Source: Entonaema liquescens
Taxonomy: Eukaryota > Ascomycota > Sordariomycetes > Xylariales > Xylariaceae
Direction of reading: 5' to 3'
Length of the DNA: 64,000 bases
NCBI GenBank assembly: GCA_902805475.1
Contig: CADCSX010000023.1
Coordinates: 2,728,001-2,792,000, forward strand
The position numbers were made by a program, and so were the translations under genes. Under the pieces are notes generated by a model that saw nothing but the letters and a program-made list of their open reading frames with translations, did no database searches and was not told where the DNA came from. The first letter of the stretch is position 1; every line of letters begins with the position of its first letter. Positions 1 to 12,026 of the stretch are shown here, piece after piece.

Positions 1-3000
1 GCCATGACCTTTCTCGCCTTTACTATTCGTATATGCTGATGCGGGCGAAGGGTTTTGTTAACTGCCTAAAGAGGCAAGAGAAGACTACTATGTACGCATA
101 TGCCGTCCAACCTCACCAATCCGCAGCTTGGCGCTCATCAATGCGCTCATCAATGTTACTCGGATCCAGATCAGATGTATGTATTACGATTAGCTATGTG
201 TCCAAGCAACGCTAGTTGCAACTACACGGCAGTAAGTTTCCATGTCGTTAAAAGATCTTGTCAGAGCCTCAATCTCCACTAGTTTCCCTACTAGACGGTC
301 GAATCCCACCAGGATGGCAAGTCACAAGAGCAAACTCCAAGCAACCAGAGCTCGGAAAATCCGGCACACTACCCGACCTAGAATCTAAATCTGGTGAGTA
401 TCGTGGCTCCCTCGCTTCATGTACCCACCCATATGCATGTTCGCGTTGCCAGCAAATCGGCTGCCAAGCGTCAATTCAAACACCGTTGTCATGTAAATTT
501 GCCTAGTTTACCCCTAGAGACTATCGTGTAACAATGAGAGTGCTATTAGATCATAATATGTAAAGTTTTTTTTTTTTCCCTTTAACCTACGCTCGTCCCA
601 AATAATCGGGTTTGAAAAAGTTTTCTTCAGAGCTTGCGTAATGCCCATTCGGTTAGATGTGGTATACACGTAGTTATATCTTACCCCAACGTAGCCAAGA
701 TCTGAGGAATCATGAGGTACGAAAACTAGTAATAGTATTATATGATCTGATATTTCAGCTACTGTAATTAACACCCTCTGATAGAAACCATTTTCATGAT
801 ATGGCTTAGGTACAAACGAATCGTAAAAATAGTATATGTCCGTTCTATTTGCAGTTGGAGTTGTCTCTTGGAATGACGATATGGCGATACTATAATCCCC
901 GAGGAGTATCTTTGCGCGACATATTATCTATAGACATACCTTGGCAAACACGATTCTGGATATTATATCAGGAAGGTTTGTTATAAAATTTAAGTGAGCA
1001 GGAGTTCTTTGAAATGACATGTAATAAGCTCGGAAGCTCCTGAGCCACTTACTGGCTACCGACACCACAGCTGACAGAATGACAGGATGTTGTGTTACCG
1101 GTAGTCCAGCAGTAATAATATACTAGGTGCATAGAGATCTGTCATAAGATGGAATGGCCGAAACACCGTATGGCATAAGCCGGACGCGGTTTTAAGAATA
1201 ATCCCCAAGTTCTTCCCCCGGATGTGCTAAGATCAGCTTCCTCGGCGGTCGACACCGCTTGCAATCCGTACGCCCTTCGGAAGGGAATAAAGCTAATTTT
1301 TTCGTAAATATCTCATTGTCAAAAAATATATACAGATGCTCACCGACTCTTGTTCTATCACCGGATCAGAGGCGTACTGCAGGTCATCATTACACTTATC
1401 AACGGTCATCCGTTTGTCGTTGACGTAGCCATGGGCGTCCAGACGCGCCACTAGCGGCTACATCTAGCGGCTACGGCAAAGCTGGACCGGGATGGGATGG
1501 GACGGCACGGAAAGGACAAATTAATTTGCCCTAGTCGGTAAGCTTTGGAAGAGATTTGTTTCTAGAACGATGTGACAGGTTCTGCTGTGTTACTCACAGC
1601 TGCATGGCCCCTTTCCGGGCAATACTGTCGGGCCACAGAACCGCCACAGAACGGTTCAGTGAACCACAATACTTTCACTAACGGGTATCTAGTTACGCAT
1701 CGTATAGCTTAGCTCAGAGGGGTCGTTTCGCAGCGGTCCATTAGGCACGCTCCTCACCAGCGACCTATGAACTACTTTCGGAACTTCTCTTGGAGATATA
1801 TCGGAACTCACGGCAGAGGCGTACCATGGAATGTTTGCTAATCGTTCAGCTCGGGTGGCGAAACGAACTTGAAGCTGGCTACGTTCGATGCTAATAGTAA
1901 GCCACGGCTATCCGCTACGACTATGGCGTACGTTACGAGAGGTTAGTGGTTGATCGTGGCCCAACAAGTGCTCTAAAAAAACTTCCGTCTGCGGTACGAG
2001 AACAACGACGCCTTGGCCTAGGCCTACGCCAGACCCAATCTTGACCCGCTCTCCACGTATTTCCCTTAACCCTTGTGCAAAGTGCGGTAACACCAAGATA
2101 CCGACAGCCCCGAGCCTTTCACGATAGTCTATTATTGTAGTGGTGAAGGGAAGATTGCGGATTACTCTTTGCGAGGTGATGTTTTTGTTGCGATGAACGC
2201 CATATAATCTCGCTAAAGGCGGCGGCCGGATTACAAATGGCATGTTTTGACCTCCTCGGGGATGGCAGATATGCCATCTGCCGGCGGGGGGGCTTATATT
2301 GATTCTCGATGACACCCCACGACATGGCTCTGGGCGATATCTGATGGTAAATCCTAATTAAATATCGGGGAATTTAGCGCCAACAATCCCAATCGCGAGT
2401 ACTCATTTTTCTTCCTCAAAATTTGACTTGTCGGGAGGCATTGGTTGGGCAGGTAATGTCTAGAACGGTTGACTGAATGCCCCCTTTTCTAGAAGAGTAA
2501 CACGATGAATACAAATGTTGGGTGTAACATAGGCACAGTCGGTTGTGCCTAAATATCATTTTGACTACCCGAGTCACATCTGTGAAACGAGATGTGTTAC
2601 CAGCGAATAGATGGTAGTGTTTGTCATAAGAAAGAGTAGATTCACAAGACCTACAACAGCCCCTTAGCGAAGACATCGCGTAGGGAACTTCATTGCTAAT
2701 GACGATTTTTACTTGAATTAACCAAGACTTAATCACGTTTACATTAAGCTTAACTTTTACTCATCAAGAAGCGGCATAAAAAAGCAACACGGCCAAGACA
2801 AACTTCGAGATGCTAACTCCCGACGGAAGGTGTGATTTTTTGACGCCCAGCCGGATCGATTCATCATATAAACCTTCTCATATCGAGAAGGCTATGAGCT
2901 GTAAAGCCCCAGAATGAGTACCACCCCGAGATAACTGGCATTCGGTCCCGTACGAGCTCGATTCACTAGTATTACTTGCCTACGCGATCAATACACTGCC

Positions 3001-5185
3001 TATACTTGATGTCTGTGTACACTAAGCACAGGCAATATAGCTACCTTGGGCTGCTTTGGTTCGTGTAATGCATTTTTCATTTAACCATTATCACGGCTTC
3101 CAGTGACCCAATGCTTTTGAGTCGTACACTTCCGTGTGATAGTGCTTCCCAGGCAGCTTTGGGCGATGATGCTTTCATCTCCGAGGGCATTGAACTAGCT
3201 GGAACCTACAAATTCCAAATATCAATGACGCTCAACAATGCCCCCAATATAATTATATCACATCTTATCTCCCTAACACCAGGCTTGGAGCAAAAAAAAA
3301 AAAAAGGTAGCATTGTCGTAACCTGCGTGTAACCCCTATTATCCCTTACCATGAGTTAGGTACCATGAGTAGCTTCATACCGTCAATCACTAATTAACGA
3401 TGTTAACCCTTACTGGGACGGGGCCGCCAGCACGACGGCAGGGTCTATAACTAAGATACGAACCTTACTAAGAGATTATGTACTATACATTAACTTGAGT
3501 CCATCTGTGGCCAACTGAGATTGGATATCAGGGGGCGAAGGGCTAAACTCAAACAAGGGTACAGTGTCTCATATACAAGACATCATAAAGAGAATACATG
3601 ATTCAAGGGAGCAATTACCAGATAGAAAAACATAGGTATGAACAGGTTATCTCATATAATAATTCTATTTCATATTGCTACGTAGCTAGGCCGCTATGAT
3701 TGGCTTCATGTATATAGCCGTAGCGTAGGTGGGTTTTCTAGTGAGAAGTTCTATCTCGCTCATGAGATTGTACCTGCATTCAGTCTGACTAGAGGCCTTT
3801 AACACAGTTTCGGGCCAATCTAAACTTCAAAACATTCGTATACGAGTCATTCCATAGATAAGCCCAAGAGCAGGAACTCCTTTTATGTCATCCGGGGGCT
3901 TCAAATACATCATCCTACCCGTGATTTAGACTACACGGACACCTACATGGGCTACTATCTTTCATTTAGGTACGCCGCCGCTAGTTAAATATGAGAGAAG
4001 TTTGAACGGTGGCGTTATGACGCCAAGAAGCGGCCACGACCGCCGGCTATGAATACATAATTCATCATACCGCACCATAGCATAATATCCGATTATTCTG
4101 GATCATATGCCGAACCCTGCTCACGTGGCGGATCTTCAAGGTGAACCGAAACTCAATCGCGGAGCCGTGTACTTCGGGGGATACTCGAGGGTTAGGGTTG
4201 ATGAGGCCCGGGTAAGATTGAGTATACTAGTACCGTCAGCTACTGTCAATCGGCCCAATACTGTCGTCATCATATATGCAAACTATGTGTATAGCATATC
4301 AGGAGGTATAGTATACTCGTCAGCTCCTCCAGGCTCCAGCTATTCGGGTTCCGACAGCCAATCAATAGTATAGCGATATATTGAATTCGCAATTCGACCC
4401 ATGGGACTACGTATAAATTGAATTCTGATAGCTGACGTATCATTGGGACTGGGAAGCGGGGAACCACATGTAGGACTTTTCGAAGGACAGGGAAAGAAGC
4501 ATTAGCAGCGGGGTATTTACCAGTCAGTTTGCGGCATGGCGTATTATTATGTATTATATACCCTGTGTAAGTCTTGGGTATACTGCTTCTTCAGCTAGAC
4601 CAACTCAAGTAGACCAATAGTATAACTCCAATGCCAACACTTCTTCAAATCGAACTGCCCTTTTCGCAGCCTGCTTCTGCAGCTGCAGCTACCTCTCGAT
4701 AAGAACTAGAATATGGCTTCACCGCTCCGCCCTACGGCGCAATGGAGCACGTTTATACGGCGTAATGTGCGTAAACTGCAGATAGGGCTTACGCAGCCTT
4801 CTTGACTGTAATTGGGTTAGGGTCGCGCTGCTAAGTATCAATCGGAGTAGATCCTGGGCAAGCATGGATGCTATCGAAGATCGTAGTGTTCGTTCTCAAC
4901 AATTATCTTTGAGGTGTTAGTCACAGCCTTACCGTGCCGTAATCAAAACCACCACGCTCTGTGATATTCCTTAACGTCACCCCACCCGAGATGGAATCAC
5001 TTTATACCTTATTTTAGAGAAATAGAAACCCAATTCTATTATTGTTATTACTATTCACTAGCTTGTTAATGCGAGTGACTTCTACCGGTGCGGTAAGACA
5101 CAAACGAGCGTTTCGAGTGTAACGAAGAGCAGCTTGGCGATAGTTTCCAATCTCGCCAAGACTGTTTCAACGAACCGAAACAACT
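1..5185. other. gene-poor 5.2-kb stretch
   Basis: No open frame here is longer than about 135 codons and none reads like a conserved protein; stops are frequent in all six frames. I see poly-T (about 566-580) and poly-A (about 3292-3304) runs, a direct repeat of CTAGCGGCTAC near 1450-1475, a small hairpin at about 2873-2891 (CCTTCTC and GAGAAGG arms) and two adjacent GGGTTA units near 4188-4199. The last few hundred bases should hold the promoter of the gene starting at 5186. It could be decayed repeat DNA, but I cannot identify a parent element. Confidence 0.6.
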
Positions 5186-7445
5186 ATGCCTTACGCAGAT
5201 AACTTGTATTCAATGGGCGATGAATCAGATGGTGGCGATGACTACGCAGATCAATTATCGCCTTCGGACGGTTACTTCGCCTCATCATCCTCGTCCCATG
5301 CCGTCCCAAACGTACCAAACGTACCAAACGTCTTAGTCCCCGACCCCACGCTCCAACAGACATCAGAGTCCGGTGCTGAATCAAAAGCTCGGGAAGCAGA
5401 GGAAGAAGGGTCGCGGTTAAATACTCGAAGAGAGGAAAATTATTATTATCTTCGGAACTACAACCACACTGCTGAAGGATCAGGCATCACCGAACAACCT
5501 GGTCGGTCGGAACAGCACGCTATTAGTTCGACGGCACCACGTCAACAACAGTCCAATTTCGCGCTCGCGCATACGTACTCGCCCTCGTCATCATCATACA
5601 CCCCTCTTAGGACCTATCCAACACGAGGGCGAACACCTTCCGTATATTCGGACGCTCCACCGGCGTATTCACCATCACCAACTTCTCCCCTCTCGCCCAC
5701 CACCAACCATCAACCCCAATCCAGAAGCTACAGCACATTTACTTCTACCATGGATATGCGGGATATCGTCGAGAACGAGAGGCTGTTAGTCCGAGGCCCC
5801 GAGAGTATCGGCCAACCAATCGACGAAGAACTTGGTGACACACCGCACTGGACTCGACGAGTCAGGAGACGGCTGCCTACGTGGCTCGTTTGGAAGACCC
5901 TTGTGCTTGGCCTAATGGTACTGGTTGTCTCGATCGGATTCCTCGCAAATTCCTTGCGCTTTATAAAAGAAGATGATCATGTAAGCTGGGTCCCTTTCTA
6001 TCTTCACCCTTTTTTTCCTTGGCACCGGTCGGAACCTGTATGCTAATATGGTTACGCAGAAGAAAACAATTGGGGCGCAACCTGTTGAAGGATCACCTCC
6101 GGAGTCTGTGAAGGAGCCCGGCACCGATGCGCCTGTCGCCGTCGGCCCCTTCCCGCCAACCTACTGCGATAATGCGGTGCACCGCTTCGAGGATCAGATA
6201 CTGGCCCTCGACTTTGATAGGAACCACAATATCACCTTCATAGAAGACCAGCACGCGCACTCCGGAAACGCCCAGGTGCGCGTTGCCGGCCAAATTAATG
6301 TACGAAGGCTAGATGCCGGCGGAAGCCCGCGCTTGGTGTTGGAGATCGCCACTAACGACAAGGGTGTCCTACTCGACGTCTTCGTGGATCAAGAAGCTCA
6401 GGCCTTGAAGGTGAGCGTACCCAAGAAGTACAACGCCCAGAACCCAAATGTCTGGCCCTGTGTGGAAATGCGCGCGACTATCTGGGTCCCCGAAGACGCC
6501 GAGATAGGAGTACTGTCGCTGGGCTCGATCCATCTGGACGTGCTATTTTTGGACGACTTATCTCTCCACGTGGCGGGCTATACTAGGGTTTCTTCTATTG
6601 TAGGAGACGTCACATCTGGTACAGATCGCCCTACGTCGTACAACAACACGGGGTTCATGCTCTCAGTTCCGGAGTACGCATTCATCCCTGCCAGAGATAC
6701 GTACGTGCTCGACTCCCGTATCATCGAGGTATCGACTACATCGGGCAAGATCGAAGGTAACTGGCCGCTTTATGACATGCTCGGGTTGCACACAACATCC
6801 GGCGACATCGCCGTATCCGTCACACCCAAAGAAGAACTCGAGACGGACCCCAAGGCAGCTGTCTTGTCTCTGAAATCGATATCCGGTACTGTCCACGCTA
6901 CAGAGCCGGTGCACCTGAGAGAGCAGATCCCGCTCCGCGACTACCTGGTCGACGTCAAGTCGACTTCTGGCAATATCCATGGCGCGCTCGCATTCGGTGC
7001 TGGCATCAAGCTGAAGAGCACTGGTAGTGACATTGTTCTCGACCTGCTCCCTGTGATGAACGAGAACAGGGTGTCGCCAGATCAACCTGCCCAGTTAGAG
7101 ACTGTAACGACGAGTGGTACCACGGCGATCCGCGTTCTTGAGCCGGTTTGGTACGGAGATAGGGGTCTAGTTGGCGGTAGACCACTTAACTGCCTGCAAT
7201 CTCTCCACAAGTCCACCAGCGGGGATATTGGACTGCGATACCCCCAAGCATGGGAGGGTTATCTACGCGCGGAGACGACGAGTGGTCGGTTAAAGGTCAA
7301 AGGGCGGGATGTCAAGGTCATCAGGTCGATCGGGGGCTGGCCAGGATCTAAATTAGAGGCTCAGAAAGGCGCGAATGCTCCCGGTTCGACCATCCAAGTC
7401 CACGCTCTTATGGGTAATATGGACACCGTCATTGGCAGGGAATAA
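5186..7445 (+). CDS. membrane-anchored protein with DUF4097-like beta-repeat domain
   Basis: Two exons, 5186-5980 and 6060-7445, joined by a 79-bp GTAAGC...CAG intron with a TGCTAAT branch site; 726 residues. The N-terminal 220 residues are disordered, rich in Ser/Pro/Tyr, and contain a PPAY motif (DAPPAYSP), which in other proteins recruits WW domains of Nedd4/Rsp5 ligases. One hydrophobic segment (about residues 235-257, LVLGLMVLVVSIGFLANS) follows a basic patch, so a type II single-pass topology is inferred. The C-terminal 450 residues carry recurring TTSG/STSG turns (TTSGKI, TTSGDI, STSGNI, STSGDI, TTSGRL), as in the DUF4097/adhesin-like right-handed beta-helix family. The function of fungal members is unknown. 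An upstream in-frame ATG at 6048 lies inside the intron and is not the start. Confidence 0.85.
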
Positions 7446-8138
7446 TGAAGAAACGAACGAGCGTACGAATATAACGTGCATGGAGAGCGGCAATGGAACC
7501 AGTTGAGGCATTCTGACCGGGTTTACGTTGGAGATGAGGATACCTTCGCATTCTTTAATTATGGCCGTGGTTAGGTTGGATTCATGGCGTTACGGATTAT
7601 GAGCATAAATTAGTATCTAGGATATCGTCGCGATGGCCAATATAAATATAATATTCTTACCACATATGTTGTTGTGTTTGATCATACGTATCTCACCTTC
7701 CGTACGGCTTCTTGTTAAGTTGTAAGGTTTTCTAATCTGAGGAAGAGCATTTAATAATATCTGTACCTACCTACGTGATTTAGAACAATATGCATGTAAA
7801 GACCTTCGAGGCTTCCATAGCTTTCACATCTCTTCTTAACCTAACGAGGCGGGTGCAGTTATGAAATATGAATGCATGCAAAAGCGACTATTGATTTGTA
7901 AACAATCGTTCCTATTATGGGCTTCTATTCTATCAATTATTAAACCCCTTACTAGAAACTGCATCCATAAGAGTGGCTAGTGTTCTATGAAGTACGGTTC
8001 ATCAGTCAGTCGTTAACCATAAAGGAAAGAAGACCAGCGTACGCACTGACATCTAATTCTAACAAGTTTACTAACACCTCTCACTTTCATATCGGGCAAG
8101 GCGAGATGTGCTAGATACACAGGACTTGGACGGTTTGC
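7446..8138. other. intergenic, 3' UTR and promoter
   Basis: AT-rich spacer between two plus-strand genes. No conserved ORF, RNA gene or repeat was seen. Confidence 0.6.
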
Positions 8139-9233
8139 ATGACCTGCAAGAACATTACGATGAGTAATGACAAGGTCGAGCATTGCTTCGCGCGTGAGCT
8201 CTGCGAGGAAATAGACTGCATCTTCCGCTGTCTGCATTACCACGAGGCTCATTACTATCCGCACTTCAAGATTCTCAACGCGTCAGAATCCTACCAATGT
8301 TACTTTTGTCTTACGGGAGTAAAATCTACACCGCGGAGGTACCCACGAGATGTCTTTAGAGAAATGTTTAGATTCTTGGAATGGGGTTTCATCGACGATT
8401 CCAAGACCATGACAGAAGAAATCGATTTGAGGCGGAGGACGTATACTATCACATCACTAGATACGGTCGAGCCAATATTTACAATACTTCGGCTCAGGGA
8501 CGATGTTAAAATAGAACCCCTGGATTGTTTACGACTCTGGACCCAACGCCTTTCTTCAGAAGAGGAGATAGAAAGGGCAAATCGGCGGCTTGAACGTCTG
8601 CTCGGCAGGCTCCGGCGTCGTGTAGAAGATCGAGACGCCACTACAGAAGGGGCAGACCCAGAGCCAGACTCGGGCTCAAGCTCGGACTCAGACTCAGACC
8701 TAGAAGAAAATACGTCTAGTGCCAGCCGACCGCTTTCGATTCTACAAGCCTACGTTAGGGATCTCACAGGGATTGACCCTCCCGGGGACAACCTCAATAT
8801 CGAAACCGCTATAGACGAATCAGTAGACTTTGAACGTGCCGCGGAGCTAATACAGGGGTCGATCCGGGGGCTTGAACAGATAATAAATGATCTCCAGCGT
8901 GGCCCAGAGACTAGTTTCGATATTAGTCTCGACGAAGAGGACGACTCCCTTGGATTTTCGTTACAGAGCACTGAAACCGATGATGACGCTGAGGGAGACC
9001 TAGGGAGTAGTCGACACTCAGAGAAAAACCCGGAGGAAGACCAAGACATCCAGGAAGACTTAGAGGTGGTTCGAGACAGTGAGGAAGACGCAGAGGATAG
9101 TCAGAGTATAGACTCTCCGACCAGGATGAACAGAGAACTTCCTCCCCTTCCTGGGGCTAGTCAGTCTAGCCCAAGACTCGAAGATTTGCGACTTTTTGAT
9201 GATACGACAATGCAGAGACTCGGGGGACCCTGA
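8139..9233 (+). CDS. hypothetical acidic protein
   Basis: Single open frame of 364 codons with no need for introns; a second in-frame ATG (MSNDKVEH) seven codons in could also be the start. The first 130 residues are compact and rich in Cys and His (HCFARELCEEIDCIFRC, then YQCYFC), which could bind metal, though no named zinc-finger spacing is recognised. Residues 140-165 are strongly charged (RRLERLLGRLRRRVEDRD) and probably helical. The rest is very acidic and disordered, with SDSDSDLEE-type runs and a Pro-rich tail. Antisense frames over the acidic part are long but are Ser/Arg shadows. I do not recognise the family; it could be lineage-specific. Confidence 0.6.
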   Translation: MTCKNITMSNDKVEHCFARELCEEIDCIFRCLHYHEAHYYPHFKILNASESYQCYFCLTGVKSTPRRYPRDVFREMFRFLEWGFIDDSKTMTEEIDLRRRTYTITSLDTVEPIFTILRLRDDVKIEPLDCLRLWTQRLSSEEEIERANRRLERLLGRLRRRVEDRDATTEGADPEPDSGSSSDSDSDLEENTSSASRPLSILQAYVRDLTGIDPPGDNLNIETAIDESVDFERAAELIQGSIRGLEQIINDLQRGPETSFDISLDEEDDSLGFSLQSTETDDDAEGDLGSSRHSEKNPEEDQDIQEDLEVVRDSEEDAEDSQSIDSPTRMNRELPPLPGASQSSPRLEDLRLFDDTTMQRLGGP

Positions 9234-10468
9234 AATCCTCGATAGTCATAGACATGCCTAGAAGCAGGATCTCTATTGCAACACTGGATCAAGAAGTCGA
9301 TGGCGATACGCTTGGTAAGAATAGGGGTTGATAGAAAAGAAAGGGGGCTGGCAGGTGCCAAGCATAATCAGGTCAACCATAGAGTCAGCACCATTGCTGC
9401 ATAAGCGTTGCTAGAGATTCAGGGCATTCGTCTTGAAACATGTTTTGCTCTGTGGTTTGGTCGTTGTACATATTGCATACCTTCACAGCGTGTAGTTTAT
9501 CAAATTTTCTTCTTCTTACAGGGTCAACAGGAGTGACAGGAAGCCTTTAAGCAACTTTAAGTTCCAATGTAAGATATCCTAAGAGAATTGCTGTGGTGAT
9601 ATTCGGTAGATCTCACAGAAGGAAAGGAAAAAAGGATTAGGGAGTTTCTGGAGAAAGCCAGTCGCCAGTAATGAAGGACACCACTAAATACCATACACCG
9701 CCTGCACCACTTATCCACCTTGTGAACTTTGAGGATTGACTCTTCATTATTGAATATAACCCTCACAGCTCAATGCCAGGTGTCACGGGTACAACTGGCC
9801 TCGGCCACAGGCAGCTTCATACCAGAGCAAACAATTCACAAACAGCCTCGCATCACGGTCACAGCATCGTGGTCGCAAGTCGCGGTGTGGCTTGCCTGGT
9901 CCAGAGCATCTGATACTAGAGTATCAAAGGAGTAAATCAAGTACTCTTTGTGATACTATCATCAATAGCCTTCTATCCCATCTCTCTTTATATACAATAT
10001 CTCGTCCTTTCACTGCAGTGGTACAAAAAAGCCTAGAATAGCTCAACTCACGCTGTTAACAATGCAGAAAGTCTTTGTACTGTACTTGGTGGTCTTTCCT
10101 CGTCCCGTTGATTGTGCATTGCACACAATAGGTTCCATCTGGTTACAATAATGACGAGTTAGATGACAACCAACTCAAGAGACCTGCGGTTTGTGAGCTG
10201 TGCACACAAATTGCATCCAACTCACGTCGCCGCCCTCACTAATTTTGCCCACAGTCAATTTTTTCGCAGACACAAATTGGCATTGATTGCCATATTTAAA
10301 TTATTCGTTCCGCAGATGCCATCCAAACAGTTTAGGCAACCAAACCCCTTTCACTTCCGACCGCGTAACCACCCATTGCACCGCCGACATTTCGTAATAT
10401 TTTCCGAAGTCAAGCATCGTACTACCGCCGTAAGGTATTTTCTGCATCCGAGTTACACCTAAGGGACC
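9234..10468. other. intergenic region
   Basis: No convincing gene. A 99-codon ORF at 10163-10462 has no protein-like features and probably lies in the leader or promoter of the next gene. A short dyad GATACT-AG-AGTATC lies near 9912-9925. Confidence 0.5.
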
Positions 10469-10949
10469 ATGTGCATCGAGGTCCGGAACACCTTTCGGGG
10501 ATGCAACCACCGTGTATACCAGAACACATCTGCCTGCCACATCGCGCGAAGATGCGATCCCAAAGATGACATGCTTCTAGAAAAGACGAAATTCCTACCG
10601 GACAAACAACCCAAGCTGCCTCCCGGGATGCTCCAGTGTAAGCTCCGGATTGCCCTAAGACCCAAAGATACACCGTGCCCAGAGTGCGCGAAGGAACAAC
10701 GGCGGGCTGCTGCCGCTGCTGCCAACGGCACAACTCTTACGAGTGGGACTTCGTCCTCGTCATCAGGTAAGAGTGCTCGGGTCCTCTCGACGATTCTGGA
10801 GCACAAGGATGGGCGCTCGGGATAAAAGACAAAGACTTACACGCGGGATAGACGAACAAAGGCTTGACACCCCATCACCAGATGGAAGAGCTGCCGAGCG
10901 AGTGCGAGATTCGCTGATGCTCCTGGAGCAATTTCGGAAGCCATTCTGA
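10469..10949 (+). CDS. small Cys/His-rich protein
   Basis: Two exons, 10469-10766 and 10852-10949, giving 131 residues. The donor is CAG/GTAAGA at 10767 and the acceptor GGATAG at 10851, phase 1 on both sides. Without splicing the frame runs to a stop at 10825 through low-quality sequence; with it the protein ends in a helical segment (RAAERVRDSLMLLEQFRKPF). The N-terminus starts MCIEV and has a Cys-x-His pair (GCNH), then CHIARRC and a CPEC knuckle, a pattern seen in many small uncharacterised fungal proteins and suggestive of zinc binding. An Ala tract and an SSSSS run form the linker. Function unknown; the splice model is inferred. Confidence 0.6.
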
Positions 10950-12026
10950 AAAGCCCCATGCTCTAGATTTTGGGGGTTTCCCATTGTTCCGTTGGCTCTG
11001 GGAAGGTATTAAGGATAGAGGAATGGATGAGCTGAACTGAACTCCAAGAGAAAAAGAGACGCATTGGCTGTTCTCTAGGCCGGCCTTGGCTTCCCGTGTA
11101 TACTTTGTATAAAATTACCACACCGTAGAGCTCTACGGCTGTAAATACATCATTAATATCCCGAAACTATCAGCGCAAAACTAGAATTTGCTGGATATGT
11201 GTTGAGTGGTTCGAGAGCTCTGCCTTACGTCAGAAGTGTGTTCGTCTATTGATAATGATAACGTAGTTCGCGAGAAAAGGGGTCTGTAAGTAAGTTTAGA
11301 TAGTAACATCAACCCCTTACCGTTTACATATTGGCAAATGGATCATCCATGTCCTGATACTTATGTTGTAGACAACCTCATTCCCAAGTATTTCGAATGG
11401 GTCGATTATACGACCTATTGCTTATCGTTCGTATGTTATATTATGTTATGTACCTATCTCCTATGGATGATGAAGTTGGAGTTATTACGTAGTTCTGGTT
11501 TGCGGTTTGCGCATCTCGCGCATCCTGCGGTCTGGGGGGTGATGCAATAGAGCAGAAAAGGAGAGGCCAAGATCTAAATCGATTGATAAAAAGAGTGGGA
11601 CTGGAAGTGGGGTTGCCGAATATGTAGGTCCTAACTGCGCTTGCTGCGTGGTGTTCGCGTGGATTTGGGGTCCCATGGCTAGGTAAGTTACAGTACAGTA
11701 GCGCCTGAATCTTGGGGAAGCACCGATGCTAAAATACAAGGTACTTTTGGCGTACCTACATACGTCCCATGTCTCATGTCCCATGCCCCATGTTATCTGA
11801 GGTAATAGTTATCTAAAGCTATTTTCCCCAGTTTCCCCCCCATGACCTTTTAAGGTAGCTCTTGATTGTCTTGTCTTGTCTTGTCTTGTCTACATGTACA
11901 TAGTCCGTTTAATCAATGCCATTGCGCGCTCCATTTGACCCGAGGTAGTATCCTGTCGAATATCCAGCCGAATATTCTATCGACATTACCTCCGCGCATG
12001 TCAATCTCCTCAATTTCCCACTTGCC
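10950..12026. other. intergenic region upstream of WDR48 homologue
   Basis: No coding signal. Contains a (TTGTC)x5 tract at 11866-11890, about 140 bp before the next start codon. Short ORFs here (for example 11338-11550) lack protein character. Confidence 0.55.
11866..11890 (+). repeat. (TTGTC)5 microsatellite
   Basis: Five perfect tandem TTGTC units in the presumed promoter or 5' UTR of the WDR48/Bun107 homologue. Confidence 0.9.

Noticed and set aside
4186..4200. Two GGGTTA units resembling telomere repeats
   Set aside because: Only two units, with ordinary sequence on both sides; not a telomere.
10163..10462. 99-codon ORF before the small Cys/His-rich gene
   Set aside because: No protein-like features and it lies in the expected leader or promoter.
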